Positions 45,112 through 54,441 are shown, counted from the first letter of the stretch. The stretch: 64,000 nucleotides of DNA from Longimicrobiales bacterium (GCA_951828585.1 OX639991.1:4198001-4262000), one strand, 5' to 3'. Numbers and translations are program-made. Notes: generated by a model from the sequence alone, not told the origin.

Positions 45112-46128
45112 GTGATCATCGTCGCCAGAAAAAACATCACCGCCGACCAGCTCGACTACATCCGGGAACGGATCGAGTCGCTGGGGCTGCGGACCCACAT
45201 CTCGAAGGGCGTGAGCCGCACGATTGTCGGATGCATCGGAGACGAGGCCCGGCTGTCCGACGTGCCACTGCTCTCCATTCCGGGCGTCAGCTCGGTGCAC
45301 CCGGTCATGCGTCCCTACAAGCTGGCCGCGCGGGACTTCTCGGCGGACCGGACATCGCGCGTACAGGTCGGCAACCGCACCTTCGGCGGGCCTGCGTGCC
45401 TGGTCGCCGCCGGTCCCTGCTCCGTGGAGGGTGCGGAGATGATGGCCGAGACGGGGCGGGCGGTGGCGGCGGAGGGGGCCGCGCTGCTCCGGGGCGGCGC
45501 CTTCAAGCCGCGCACCTCTCCCTATTCCTTCGACGGACTCAAGGAGGAGGGCCTGCAGATTCTCGAGCGCGTCCGTGAAGAGACCGGCCTCCCGGTCGTC
45601 ACCGAGGTGCTCGATCCCCGGCACGCCGAGCTGGTGGCCGGGTACGCCGACATGCTGCAGATCGGGGCCCGAAACATGCAGAACTTCGCGCTGCTCAGGG
45701 AGATCGGGCAGCTGCAGCGCCCGGTCCTGCTGAAGCGCGGCATGTCGGCGACGCTCAAGGATCTTCTGCTAGCGGCCGAGTACGTCATGAGCGGCGGCAA
45801 CATGGACGTGGTGCTCTGCGAACGGGGCATCCGCACCTTCGGGGGCGAGATGCGCAACACCTTCGACCTGGCGGCGATCCCCTGGCTCAAGCTCGAGACG
45901 CACCTGCCGGTGATCGCCGATCCTTCGCACGCCGGAGGGCGCCGCGACCTGGTGGCGCCGCTCGCCTATGCGGCGCTGGCGGCCGGGGCGGACGGGCTCA
46001 TCGTGGAGGTGCACCCCGACCCGGAGACGGCGGCCTCCGACGGCGACCAGTCGCTCACCTTCGCGGAGTTCGCCGACATGATGCAGGGACTGGGTGCGTT
46101 TGCGGAGGCGGCGGGGCGGTCGGTGTAG
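45112..46128 (+). CDS. aroF: 3-deoxy-D-arabino-heptulosonate 7-phosphate (DAHP) synthase
   Basis: The protein has 338 residues from GTG 45112. An N-terminal ACT-like/ferredoxin-like domain (residues 1-70; IIVARKNITADQLDYIRERI) precedes the catalytic barrel, the layout of the Thermotoga-type enzyme, whose N-domain gives Tyr/Phe feedback control. The barrel has LVAAGPCSVEGAEMM, LRGGAFKPRTSPYSF, PVLLKRGMSATLKDLLLAAE, and the metal and substrate motif PVIADPSHAGGRRDLV with VEVHPDPETAASDG. First step of aromatic amino acid synthesis. The 202-base upstream gap to rpiA holds no gene or recognised riboswitch. Confidence 0.96.
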   Translation: MIIVARKNITADQLDYIRERIESLGLRTHISKGVSRTIVGCIGDEARLSDVPLLSIPGVSSVHPVMRPYKLAARDFSADRTSRVQVGNRTFGGPACLVAAGPCSVEGAEMMAETGRAVAAEGAALLRGGAFKPRTSPYSFDGLKEEGLQILERVREETGLPVVTEVLDPRHAELVAGYADMLQIGARNMQNFALLREIGQLQRPVLLKRGMSATLKDLLLAAEYVMSGGNMDVVLCERGIRTFGGEMRNTFDLAAIPWLKLETHLPVIADPSHAGGRRDLVAPLAYAALAAGADGLIVEVHPDPETAASDGDQSLTFAEFADMMQGLGAFAEAAGRSV

Positions 46129-46155
46129 CGCGCCGGGATCGGCGCTGGTGAGAAT

Positions 46156-46192
46156 GTAAATCCGACTTTACATAATGTAAAGTTAAGTATAC
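46156..46192. repeat. 37-bp double-dyad element, copy D
   Basis: The dyads GTAAATCCGACTTTAC (46156-46171) and GTAAAGTTAAGTATAC (46177-46192) are separated by ATAAT and followed by a T-run. It lies between the convergent 3' ends of aroF and argH. Confidence 0.85.
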
Positions 46193-46214
46193 TTTTTTCC
46201 CCTAAGGCAACGCT

Positions 46215-47663
46215 TCAGGGACCGGCGACAGCCTCTTCCAGCGCCCTGGCCAACGCGTCGAACTGCACCTCCAGCGCCGCCGCCGCGGTACCGCCGCGAA
46301 CCGAGCGCGACTCCACGGACGCCGCTGGGTCGAAGACCTCGTACACATCGTCGGCAAAGGCCGGATGCACCGCGTTCATCTCCTCAAGGGTGAGCCGGCC
46401 CAGCTCCCTTCCCACGTCCTCCGCCACCCTAACCAGTGCGCCGGCCACGTGGTGCGCCTCCCTGAACGGCACCCCCCGCCGCACCAGGTAGTCGGCCAGG
46501 TCGGTGGCCAGCATCTGCGTGCCCATCGCCGCCGCGAGACGGCCACGGTCGAGGGTCAGACCCGCGACCGCGCCGGTGATGGCCGGCAGCACCACCGCAA
46601 GGGTGTCCACCGAGTCGAAGACGGCCTCCTTGTCCTCCTGCAGGTCCCGGTTGTACCCGGTCGGGAGTCCCTTCAGCACCGTCAGCAGTCCCACCAGGTT
46701 CCCCACCAGCCGTCCCGACTTCCCGCGCGTCAGCTCGGCCACATCGGGGTTGCGCTTCTGCGGCATGAGCGACGAACCGGTCGTGTAGCCGTCGCCCAGC
46801 CGCACGAACCCGAATTCGCTGCTGGAAAAGAGGACCAGGTCCTCGGCCAGCTGCGACAGGTGCACACCGGTCATCGCCGCGCCGAAGAGAAGCCGCGCGG
46901 TCCAGTCGCGGTCCGAGACGGTATCGATGGAGTTCTCGGAGACCCCGCCGAAGCCGAGATCGTCCGCGAGCGCCTTCCGGTCGATATCGAATGGGCAGCC
47001 GGCCACCGCTCCCGCACCCAGCGGCAGGACGTCGCACTCCCGCAGCACCGCCCGCAGGTGTTGCAGGTCGCGGACCAGCGGCCACGCGCGTGACAGCAGC
47101 CAGTGGGCGGCGGGGACCGGCTGCGCCTGCTGCAGGTGGGTGAATCCCGGCATCGCGATGCCCGGGTTCTCGCGCGCCTTCCCGGCGATCGCCTCCACCA
47201 GCGCCGCCAGCCGGTCGCGGAGCGCACGGATCGCGTCCTTCCCCCAGAGACGGAACGCGGTGGCGACCTGGTCGTTGCGGGACCGCCCGGTGTGGAGTTT
47301 GCCGCCCACGGAGCCGATCTCTTCGATGAGCATGCGCTCCAACACGGTGTGGATGTCCTCTTCGGGCAGTCCGGCCGGACCGGGCAAGGCCTCCAGCCGC
47401 GTGGCGACTTCGGCCAGGCCCGCGTCGATCCGGCGGGCTTCCTCCCAAGTCAGGATTCCCGCCCGCTCCAGTCCGCGCGCCCAGGCCCGGCTCCCCCGGA
47501 CATCGTGGGGCCACAGGCGCCAGTCGACGTCGAGGGACCGGTTGAGGGGCTCCATCTCGTCGGCAAGGCCACCCTCGAAGCGCCCACCCCAGAGGGCGTG
47601 GGCCGCACGGTCGCTGGGCGGGCCGGAGCCGGGGGGTGGGGACGAACCGGCCAGCGAAGTCAG
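46215..47663 (-). CDS. argH: Argininosuccinate lyase
   Basis: About 482 residues. Family motifs: HALWGGRFEGGLADEMEPLN, THLQQAQPVPAAHWLL with the catalytic His, and the signature loop GSSLMPQKRNPDVAELTRGK. It splits argininosuccinate to arginine and fumarate. The start is uncertain: no ATG, GTG or TTG lies at the family-expected place. A CTG at 47663 overlaps the argG stop (CTGA, in the manner of ATGA coupling) and would give the best-fitting length. The frame is open much further upstream inside argG, so a longer product cannot be excluded from sequence alone. Confidence 0.93.
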   Translation of the reverse strand: MTSLAGSSPPPGSGPPSDRAAHALWGGRFEGGLADEMEPLNRSLDVDWRLWPHDVRGSRAWARGLERAGILTWEEARRIDAGLAEVATRLEALPGPAGLPEEDIHTVLERMLIEEIGSVGGKLHTGRSRNDQVATAFRLWGKDAIRALRDRLAALVEAIAGKARENPGIAMPGFTHLQQAQPVPAAHWLLSRAWPLVRDLQHLRAVLRECDVLPLGAGAVAGCPFDIDRKALADDLGFGGVSENSIDTVSDRDWTARLLFGAAMTGVHLSQLAEDLVLFSSSEFGFVRLGDGYTTGSSLMPQKRNPDVAELTRGKSGRLVGNLVGLLTVLKGLPTGYNRDLQEDKEAVFDSVDTLAVVLPAITGAVAGLTLDRGRLAAAMGTQMLATDLADYLVRRGVPFREAHHVAGALVRVAEDVGRELGRLTLEEMNAVHPAFADDVYEVFDPAASVESRSVRGGTAAAALEVQFDALARALEEAVAGP

Positions 47664-48931
47664 TCGCCCTGGGCGTGCGCCACCTCGGCGGCGGGCCGCC
47701 AGCCTGCGGTTGACACTCCGGCCGGCAACGTCGGAGTCTTCGCGCGCCGCTGCGCCGCCACTGCGCGCTGGGGGAGGGTAAACAGCTTCACGAAGCCCGA
47801 CGCGTCGGCGTGCGCGTAGCCCTCCGAAGCGCCGAAGGACGCCAGGTCCAGGTCGTACAGCGAGACGGGCGCCTGACGCGCCAGGACCGTCGCCTGTCCC
47901 TTGAAGAGGCGCAGCCGCACGGTTCCCGTCACGTTCTCCATGAGCGAGTCCACCGTGGCGTCGATGGCCTCCCGCTCCGGCGTCCACCACCGTCCCTCGT
48001 ACACCAGGTCGGCGTAGCGGGGCGCCAGCGAGTCCTTGAGCGCCAAGGCGCCGCGCGACAGCACCAGCTGCTCCAGCTCCTGGAGCGCGGTGAGCAGAAT
48101 CGTCCCTCCGGGTGTTTCATAGACGCCCCGCGACTTGATCCCCACCACCCGGTCCTCGACGATGTCGGCGCGGCCCACCCCGTGCTCCGACCCCACCTCG
48201 TTCAGCTCGGTCAGGAGCGTGAGAGGCGACAACGGATGTCCGTCGAGGGTGACCGGGAAGCCGGCTTCGAAGCCCAGCTCCAGATCGACGGGCGTATCGG
48301 GTGCGTCCACGGGGTCGCGCGTCCATACGAACACATCGCGCCCGGGCGCGTTGGCGGGGTCCTCGAGGGGGCCCCCCTCGTGGCTGATGTGCCACAGGTT
48401 CTCGTCGCGGGAGTAGAGCTTGTCCTCGTCGATGCCCTCGAGCGAGATTCCCCGGGCCCGCGCATAGGCGAAGGCGTCCTCGCGCGACGTGATGTCCCAC
48501 TCCCGCCAAGGCGCGACCACCTTCAGTTCCGGCGCCAGGGCGGCGAAGGACACCTCGAAGCGGAGCTGGTCGTTCCCCTTGCCGGTGCAGCCGTGGGCCA
48601 GTGCGTCGGCCCCCGTACGGCGTGCGATCTCCACCATGCGGCGCGAGATGACCGGCCGGGCCATGGCGGTGCCCAGCAGGTACTTCCGGCTGTAGACCGC
48701 GCCGGCGCGCAGCACCGGAAGGATGTAGTCCGCCAGGAACTCCTCACGCAGGTCTTCGCCGAAAAAGGCGGATGCGCCCGTGGCGAATGCCTTCGTCGCC
48801 AGCTTGTCCACCCCGCCCCGCTGCCCCACGTCGGCCGCCATGCAGACAACGTCCGCCCGATAGTTTTCTCTCAGCCAGGGCACGATCACCGAAGTGTCGA
48901 GCCCTCCCGAGTATCCGAGTACGATCTTCAC
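47660..48931 (-). CDS. argG: Argininosuccinate synthase
   Basis: The protein has 423 residues from GTG 48931, which begins KIVLGYSGGLDTSVIVPWL, the ATP-binding PP-loop. Downstream are LAHGCTGKGNDQLRFEVSF, REWDITSREDAFAYA, SRDENLWHISHEGGPLEDP and GIKSRGVYETPGGTILL. It joins citrulline and aspartate in arginine synthesis. A longer in-frame extension exists but is not family-like. It is preceded by the 290-bp argR-argG gap with a promoter and tandem ArgR-like boxes, and couples to argH by 4 bp. The ~40-residue C-terminal tail after FTLPQRAVAAQRR is low-complexity. Confidence 0.96.
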   Translation of the reverse strand: MKIVLGYSGGLDTSVIVPWLRENYRADVVCMAADVGQRGGVDKLATKAFATGASAFFGEDLREEFLADYILPVLRAGAVYSRKYLLGTAMARPVISRRMVEIARRTGADALAHGCTGKGNDQLRFEVSFAALAPELKVVAPWREWDITSREDAFAYARARGISLEGIDEDKLYSRDENLWHISHEGGPLEDPANAPGRDVFVWTRDPVDAPDTPVDLELGFEAGFPVTLDGHPLSPLTLLTELNEVGSEHGVGRADIVEDRVVGIKSRGVYETPGGTILLTALQELEQLVLSRGALALKDSLAPRYADLVYEGRWWTPEREAIDATVDSLMENVTGTVRLRLFKGQATVLARQAPVSLYDLDLASFGASEGYAHADASGFVKLFTLPQRAVAAQRRAKTPTLPAGVSTAGWRPAAEVAHAQGD

Positions 48932-49068
48932 GGCTTGCAACGATTCCTGTTCGAGTGCCCCTGAAACCGCACGCGGGCCGGAACATGGGGGCCGTACGTC
49001 TCCCGCCAAGGCCGTACGGTACTGTCAATCCCCATGCTCCGGACCCGCTGAACGATGTCGGGGCGTGG

Positions 49069-49119
49069 TAATAATATGCAGTCTCAGTGAAATAATATAC
49101 ATATTCGCCATCGTGTCAA
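49069..49119 (-). promoter_or_regulatory. argG promoter overlapped by tandem ARG-box-like sites
   Basis: On the minus strand TTGACA (49119-49114) and TATTAT (49097-49092) are 16 bp apart, a good sigma-70-type promoter. AT-rich direct repeats AATAATATGCA (49070-49080) and AATAATATACA (49091-49101) lie 21 bp apart, the spacing of tandem ARG boxes; TGAAATAATATACAT resembles the ArgR consensus. One box covers the -10 region. With argR next door, arginine-dependent repression of argGH is a natural reading. Confidence 0.7.
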
Positions 49120-49220
49120 CCGCCACGGCGAGGACACGGCCGCGGGCACCGACCGGATGGACAGCGTCCGACGCCCATCTGACCGGACCATGAGGCGGCC
49201 CCGGCGCTCGGGAGATAGTA

Positions 49221-49688
49221 TTACCGCGAGCCGCCGGCAGCCAGTTCCCTGATGGCGACCGCGACATCCCGAGCGGCGCTTCCATCCCGCAGAATCACGA
49301 GCACCGTGTCGTCCCCGGCGATCGTTCCGACCAGTCCCTCGAACTCCTCCCAGTCGATCCCCGACGCCACCGCCTGCGCCGCCCCACTCAGAGTTCTGAC
49401 GACGATCAGGTTGCCCACGGGTTCGGCGGACACGAAGAGCGCCGGCAGAATCGAGTCCAGCGGCGCGAGGTTTTCCCATTCCTCGGGAAGCGTGTAGTGC
49501 GGCTTCCCGTCCGCGCCCACGACCTTGACCAGCCGCAGGTCACGGATGTCGCGCGACAGGGTCGCCTGCGCCACCGGGAACCCCTCCGCGGCCAGACGGG
49601 CACGCAGGGCCTCCTGGTGCGGGACCCGGTGCTCACGGATGATCCGGAGCACCTTGGCCTGCCTCCGCCGCTTTCCCCCCGACTTCAC
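49221..49688 (-). CDS. argR: Arginine repressor ArgR
   Basis: The protein has 155 residues from GTG 49688; a GTG at 49721 lies inside a dispersed repeat and adds non-family residues. The N-terminal winged helix has LRIIREHRVPHQEALRARL and VAQATLSRDIRDLRLVKV (SRDI-x-L-x-LVKV is the family signature). The C-terminal oligomerisation/arginine-binding domain has LIVVRTLSGAAQAVASGID and GTIAGDDTVLVILRD, with the paired Asp that bind arginine. It is transcribed toward argG and argH, with probable operator sites in between. Confidence 0.96.
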   Translation of the reverse strand: MKSGGKRRRQAKVLRIIREHRVPHQEALRARLAAEGFPVAQATLSRDIRDLRLVKVVGADGKPHYTLPEEWENLAPLDSILPALFVSAEPVGNLIVVRTLSGAAQAVASGIDWEEFEGLVGTIAGDDTVLVILRDGSAARDVAVAIRELAAGGSR

Positions 49689-49709
49689 GCCGCCCTGCGA
49701 AGCGGTCCA

Positions 49710-49758
49710 GCGCGGATGCACCGCCGCTCGAATGCCGGGGGGATTTTGTCCACGGGCT
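49710..49758 (-). repeat. CCCGTGGACAA-type repeat, copy P4
   Basis: Minus-strand sequence AGCCCGTGGACAAAATCC, CCCCGGCATTCGAGCGG, ending near GTGCATCCGCGC. It is almost identical to P3. It lies 19 bp beyond the TonB receptor stop codon and 22 bp upstream of the preferred argR start. Confidence 0.85.
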
Positions 49759-49776
49759 GCGCGGCCTTCGTGGCCG

Positions 49777-52467
49777 TCAGAAGTCGTACTGGACCCGCAG
49801 GAGGAGGAGCCGTCCCACCTCCGGCGCTCCCACGAACTCGCGGTGCATGTTGTTCAGGACGTTGTTGGCGGTCACGGACAACCGGGTTCCGCGCCGGAAG
49901 GGCAGCGCGTAGCTGACCGACGCGTCGACCACCTCGTAACCCGTGACCTCGCCGGTGTAGACACCGGAATTCATGGGGAAGCCGTTCGTCATGCGCATGC
50001 GCCCCTGCAGGGTGAACCCCGCGGCGCGGTCGTCGAAGGTGAAGCCGAACGACCCCTTGTTGCGCGGAGCATTCAGCGCGATGTCGTGCAGCCCCGTGCA
50101 GTCGTCGTCCTCTTCCTCGTCGAAGCAGTCGTCGCTCATGAAGGAGTAGTTGCCGTTGATCCGGAGGCGATCCGAGACCAGGATCTGCGCCGACAGGTCG
50201 GCTCCCCAGTAGTCGACCTCACCGAAGTTCCGGTAGGTCACAATCAGGTTGTGATCCTCCGACTGGTCCGGGACGACGGTGCCGATGGGAACCTGAGCCA
50301 GCTGCGATACGATCGCGGCGACTTCCGCCTCGGTGATCGCCCCCGCCTGAATGAGGGGCCCGAGACGGTGGAACACGAACGCCCCGGTGGACAACGGATC
50401 GAGAAAGACGTTGGGCGTCTCGACGCGCAGCGGGCCGACGAAGTTCTGGATGTTGGCCTTGTATACGTCGGCGGCCAGCAGCACCCGGCCTCCCAGCAAC
50501 CCCTTGTAGCCCCCCTCCATGGTGGTGTAGATGGTCGGCTCAAGGGGGTCGACGGCGGTCGGCCCGTCGTCGAGAGGGTACTCCTGGGTGTTGATGTCCA
50601 GCCGCCTCAGGACCGTACCGATCGCCGGATCTTCGGGGATGGCGCCGGGCATCTGCAGGAACGACACGATCGGCGCGAGTTCGGGGGCGAGCTGGGCCAG
50701 AAGTTCCAGCAGGCCGTCCCAGAAGAGCGCGGCGTTGGCGGGCAGCTGTCCCGGCGCCAGCGGAGAACGCATGCAGAGCAAGTTGAACCCGCCCTGGCAC
50801 GTGTTGTTGAAGGTGTAGCCGGACGAAGGCACTCCCCGCGCCTGGACGGCAAAGAAGTCGACCGGCGGAGGGAGCCTGGCCGCGATGATGTCCAGGAAGA
50901 GATTGTTGGCGGTCGGCGTGCCAAAGGCCTGGTTGTAGGTGAGGCGGAAGTTGTGGTCCTCCGTCGGCTTGAACACCAGGGCCGCGCGCGGCGAGATGTT
51001 CAGTTCCTCGAGCCGGCTGTGGTCGTCGACGCGGATGGCCGCGACCAGGTCCAGCTTGTCTCCCAGCGAGGTCTCCGAGTGTATGTACCCCCCGATCTCG
51101 CCGATGAGGTCGTCGTCCTCGTTACGGCCGTTGATCGTCCCGCCGGTGCGGGGTTCGGTCCGCTGCCAGTCGACGCCGTAGGTGAAGCTCTGCCGGGAAC
51201 CCAGGTCGAGTCCGTACTGGACCTGCGCCGCCATGGTGCGCGACTGGTCGACGACCGGCTGCCCCGTGCGGAGCCCGAAGGTGCCGTCCTCGGTGGGCGT
51301 TCCGGCTCCCGCTCCGGAGTTCGTCATGTTGAGGAAGTACTGGGCGAAGAGCCGGCCCTTGGAGAGGCGGGTCTGCACGTAGTTGTACCCCCAGTTCTTC
51401 ACCTGGAAGGCGCCGATGCCGGTCATCTCGACCCCGCTGGCCAGTGTCGAGGTTCCCCCGTTGAGCACGAGGTCGCCGTCGCCGGCGAAGCGGAAATCGA
51501 GACGCGCGTCCACGGAGTAGCGTTTGCTGTCATTGTCCCGTTCGCAGATCTGGCACCCGGCCTTGCGCGCCGCCGCTTCCACAATGTCGTCGTATTCCCA
51601 GTCGTCGCCCTGCATGTACTGCCCCGAGATCTTGAGCCCGAAGTTCTCGGTGGGGGCGTGGGCCGTGCGGAACTGGCCGTGGAAGAGGGACCGTTCCCCT
51701 GCGGCGAGCGAGGCCGTCGATCCCTGTTTGTCGAGGGGAGACGAGGTGATGAGGTGCATGACGCCCGATGCGGCGTTGGGACCGTACAGAGCCGCGCCGG
51801 GACCGAGCGAGACCTCGATTCGGTCGATGTCGAGGTCCGTGGTCGGGAACATGTTGTAGGCGTTGAAGCGTAGCGACGGGACCCGCGCATAGCGGTTGTC
51901 GATGATCGTCAGAAAGGTGCCCGAGAAGACGTTGTTGAAGCCGCGGGCCACCACCGTGCCCTGGGTCAGGCCGGTCTGGACCCGGTCGATCCCGGGCAGC
52001 GTCGTCACGTGATCGGCCACCGTGACGGCCGCGATTCGCGCGACCTCGTCGGCGGAGACCGTCGAGATGGATGCGGGCGCGTCCAGGGCCTTCTCCTGGC
52101 GGCGCGAAACGGTGACCACCACCGGATTGAGGATCACGGCCGTGGAACGCACTGAAATGTCGATGTCCGCGCTGCCACCCGCGGGGACGCTCACGTCGTC
52201 AACACGCGTGGTCTCGTAGCCGACGAGCTTCACCACCAGGGAATACGTGCCGGGCGAAACGGTCAGGGTGAACCGGCCCTCTTCGTTGGAGCCCTGCGGG
52301 CTTCCCGCTCCAAGCGCTTCCACCGAGGCCCCGGCGAGCGGCTCGCCGGTTTCGGCGTCGATGATGCGGCCGCTGATGGTCCCCTGTTGCGCGGAAGCGG
52401 CCCCCTCCGGGAGGCTGATGGCGAGGGCAACCGAAAACAGAATAGTGAACCGGAATGCAACGCTCAT
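49777..52467 (-). CDS. TonB-dependent receptor with carboxypeptidase-like domain
   Basis: The protein has 896 residues from ATG 52467, preceded by GGAAGGGA. A signal peptide (FRFTILFSVALAISLPEGAA) is followed by a CarboxypepD_reg domain (GTISGRIIDAETGEPLAGAS), a plug (LDAPASISTVSADEVAR, DHVTTLPGIDRVQTGLTQG, DIDRIEVSLGPGAALYGPNA) and a beta-barrel ending in aromatic LLLRVQYDF. It sits in the outer membrane and takes up a large or scarce ligand using TonB energy. The barrel contains an acidic loop (CFDEEEDDDC) and a long Ala/Leu-rich insert near 560-640. No SusD-like partner is adjacent; the ligand cannot be named. Confidence 0.95.
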   Translation of the reverse strand: MSVAFRFTILFSVALAISLPEGAASAQQGTISGRIIDAETGEPLAGASVEALGAGSPQGSNEEGRFTLTVSPGTYSLVVKLVGYETTRVDDVSVPAGGSADIDISVRSTAVILNPVVVTVSRRQEKALDAPASISTVSADEVARIAAVTVADHVTTLPGIDRVQTGLTQGTVVARGFNNVFSGTFLTIIDNRYARVPSLRFNAYNMFPTTDLDIDRIEVSLGPGAALYGPNAASGVMHLITSSPLDKQGSTASLAAGERSLFHGQFRTAHAPTENFGLKISGQYMQGDDWEYDDIVEAAARKAGCQICERDNDSKRYSVDARLDFRFAGDGDLVLNGGTSTLASGVEMTGIGAFQVKNWGYNYVQTRLSKGRLFAQYFLNMTNSGAGAGTPTEDGTFGLRTGQPVVDQSRTMAAQVQYGLDLGSRQSFTYGVDWQRTEPRTGGTINGRNEDDDLIGEIGGYIHSETSLGDKLDLVAAIRVDDHSRLEELNISPRAALVFKPTEDHNFRLTYNQAFGTPTANNLFLDIIAARLPPPVDFFAVQARGVPSSGYTFNNTCQGGFNLLCMRSPLAPGQLPANAALFWDGLLELLAQLAPELAPIVSFLQMPGAIPEDPAIGTVLRRLDINTQEYPLDDGPTAVDPLEPTIYTTMEGGYKGLLGGRVLLAADVYKANIQNFVGPLRVETPNVFLDPLSTGAFVFHRLGPLIQAGAITEAEVAAIVSQLAQVPIGTVVPDQSEDHNLIVTYRNFGEVDYWGADLSAQILVSDRLRINGNYSFMSDDCFDEEEDDDCTGLHDIALNAPRNKGSFGFTFDDRAAGFTLQGRMRMTNGFPMNSGVYTGEVTGYEVVDASVSYALPFRRGTRLSVTANNVLNNMHREFVGAPEVGRLLLLRVQYDF

Positions 52468-52609
52468 GATTCCCTTCCTTGGCGCGGGCGACGTACGTTG
52501 TCCTGCCTGCCGAAGTTATGGAATCGCACAGGCAAACACAATCGGGGCGGGATGCTCCGTTTGGGTCGGCGCTCACACCACCGGCCAGGTCCAACTAAGG
52601 GGAACGCGC

Positions 52610-53602
52610 ATGCCGGATTGGCTGAGTCGGGAAGACTTCGCGCTGGCCAGGGGCCGCGTGGCCGGCGTCGTTCACCGTACTCCGCTGCTTCCCTTCCGGA
52701 CCCTCGGCCGATCCAACGGTACGTCCCCCTGGCTGAAATGCGAGAACCTGCAGAAGACTGGCTCCTTCAAGGTGCGGGGCGCGCTCAACGCGATCGCGAC
52801 GCTCAGCCGCCGGGAGCGGGCCCGGGGCGTGATCACGATCTCGGCCGGGAACCACGCGCAGGCAGTGGCGTGGGCGGCTGGGCGGGCGGGTGCGCGCGCC
52901 GCCGTGGTGATGCCCGAGGGGGCCGCGCGGTCCAAGGTCGAGGCGGCCATCGGGTATGGGGCCGAGGTCCAACTGCACGGGGACGCGGCGGAGGCCTTCC
53001 GTGAGGCACGCAGGCGCGCGGGCGAGGAGGGGCTCGTCTTTCTGCACCCCTTTGACGCGGCCCCGGTGATCGCGGGTCATGGCTCGACCGGGCTCGAGGT
53101 AGGCGAGGACATTCCGGGAGAGGCGGTGATCGTGGTGCCGGTGGGGGGCGGTGGCCAGATCGCGGGGATCGCGGGGGCGCTGGCCGCGACCGGAAGGCTG
53201 GCCGGGCGGGGGCGCGTGCGCGTCTTCGGGGTCGAGCCGGAGGGGGCACCCGGCATGCGCAGAAGTCTCGACGAGGGCCGGGCCGCCACCCTCGACGGTG
53301 TCCGCACCATCGCCGACGGGTTGGCGCCACCCATGGCGGGGGAGCTCAACTACCGGTATGTGGCCGAGTTCACCGAGGACGTGGTGCTGGTGAGCGACGG
53401 GGAAATCCTGTCCGCGATGCGATTGCTGCTGACCCGCGCCAAGCTGGTGGCCGAGCCGTCGGGGGCCGCGGCGGTGGCCGCGCTGATGTATGGCCGGGTC
53501 CCCGTTGTGGCGGGCGAGACGGTGGTGGCGCTGGTCTCGGGCGGCAATGTGGACGACGAGATGGTGGTCCGTGCACTGCACGAGGGCGAGCCGTGGCCCT
53601 GA
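52610..53602 (+). CDS. PLP-dependent threonine/serine dehydratase (second copy)
   Basis: The protein has 330 residues from ATG 52610 (AAGGGGAA upstream). Fold-type II PLP motifs: KTGSFKVRGALNAI with the Schiff-base Lys, TISAGNHAQAVAWAAGRAG, VIVVPVGGGGQIAGIAGAL and VVALVSGGNVDD. No ACT domain. It is clearly related to, but diverged from, the gene at 38135-39178. It converts Thr/Ser (or a related hydroxy-amino acid) to a 2-oxo acid. Its 3' end overlaps the start of a broken ABC gene by 10 bases. Confidence 0.92.
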   Translation: MPDWLSREDFALARGRVAGVVHRTPLLPFRTLGRSNGTSPWLKCENLQKTGSFKVRGALNAIATLSRRERARGVITISAGNHAQAVAWAAGRAGARAAVVMPEGAARSKVEAAIGYGAEVQLHGDAAEAFREARRRAGEEGLVFLHPFDAAPVIAGHGSTGLEVGEDIPGEAVIVVPVGGGGQIAGIAGALAATGRLAGRGRVRVFGVEPEGAPGMRRSLDEGRAATLDGVRTIADGLAPPMAGELNYRYVAEFTEDVVLVSDGEILSAMRLLLTRAKLVAEPSGAAAVAALMYGRVPVVAGETVVALVSGGNVDDEMVVRALHEGEPWP

Positions 53603-54441
53603 TCGAGATCGAGGGGGCGGAGAAGCGTTATGGGACTGCGGTCGCCCTGGACGATGTCTCGTTGCGGGTCGGGACCGGGGAGTGCGTGGCCCTGGTGGGG
53701 GAGAGCGGTTCCGGCAAGACCACGCTGCTACGCGCGATCAACCGGCTGACCGCGCTGGACCGGGGACGGGTGGTGGTGCGGGGCGAGCCGGTCGATACCC
53801 TGGATCCGGTGGCGCTGCGCCGCTCGATCGGGTACGTGCAGCAGGACGGCGGTCTGATCGATGTCGCAGCCGTGCGGCGGGCCAACGAGCGAGTCGAGGT
53901 CGAGGGGGCCGCCATCGCGGACACCGCCCGGGAGTTGCTTGGCGTGGTGGGGCTGACCGATCCGTCCCGGGGGCCGCAGGGCGAGGTCGACAACCCTCGC
54001 GGCTCACTGTTGCGCCCGGGCGACGCCTCCATGCTGCTGGCCCTGCCGGTGCACATGTGGGAGAACCGGACGGAGTTGGCGCGGCAGGTCGCCCGCCACC
54101 TGTTGCTGGTGCTCCTGTCGCTGGGGGCGGCGATCTTCGCGGTACTTCCCGCCGGGGTCGCGCTGGAGCGGCGCCGGTCGCTGGCCGAGGGCGCGATCCG
54201 CCTGGCCGGCCTCCTTCAGACCATCCCCGGAATCGCGCTGCTTGCCTTCATGATTCCCGTCTTCGGGATCGGGGTGGCCCCAGCCGTCATGGCCTTGTAC
54301 CTCTACTCCCTGCTGCCGATCCTGCGCAACAGCTACACGGGGATCATCGAGGCCGCGCGAGGGGGGTGGCGGAGGGGAGGCGGTAGGGTGGCCCGCAACG
54401 CCCGCTTCGCTCGAACGGTGTTCCACAGGATCACACTGTAA
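53593..54441 (+). pseudogene. Truncated ABC ATPase-permease fusion (OpuC/OsmV-like)
   Basis: GTG 53593 opens a frame of 282 codons that stays open but lacks essential parts. The ATPase half has Walker A VGESGSGKTTLLRAINRLTA and the Q-loop GYVQQDGGLI. It then runs to ELLGVVGL and jumps past where the LSGGQ signature, Walker B and His switch should be. The second half has permease helices (LLLVLLSLGAAIFAVLPAGV, GLLQTIPGIALLAFMIPVFG, ALYLYSLLPILRNSYTGI) of the glycine-betaine/osmoprotectant family. It stops soon after SYTGI, before the EAA loop is complete. At least two deletions are implied, and the stop codon lies inside 37-bp element E. It is unlikely to make a working transporter. Confidence 0.85.

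Noticed and set aside
49689-49721. argR start at GTG 49721
   Set aside because: That codon lies in dispersed repeat P4 and adds residues not found in the family; GTG 49688 gives the normal N-terminus.
49525-51873. Long plus-strand frame opposite the TonB receptor
   Set aside because: Shadow of the receptor's third-position GC; no signal, no domain.
53593-54441. A novel functional ATPase-permease fusion
   Set aside because: The frame is open but the ABC signature, Walker B and the end of the permease are missing, so the openness reflects in-frame deletion.
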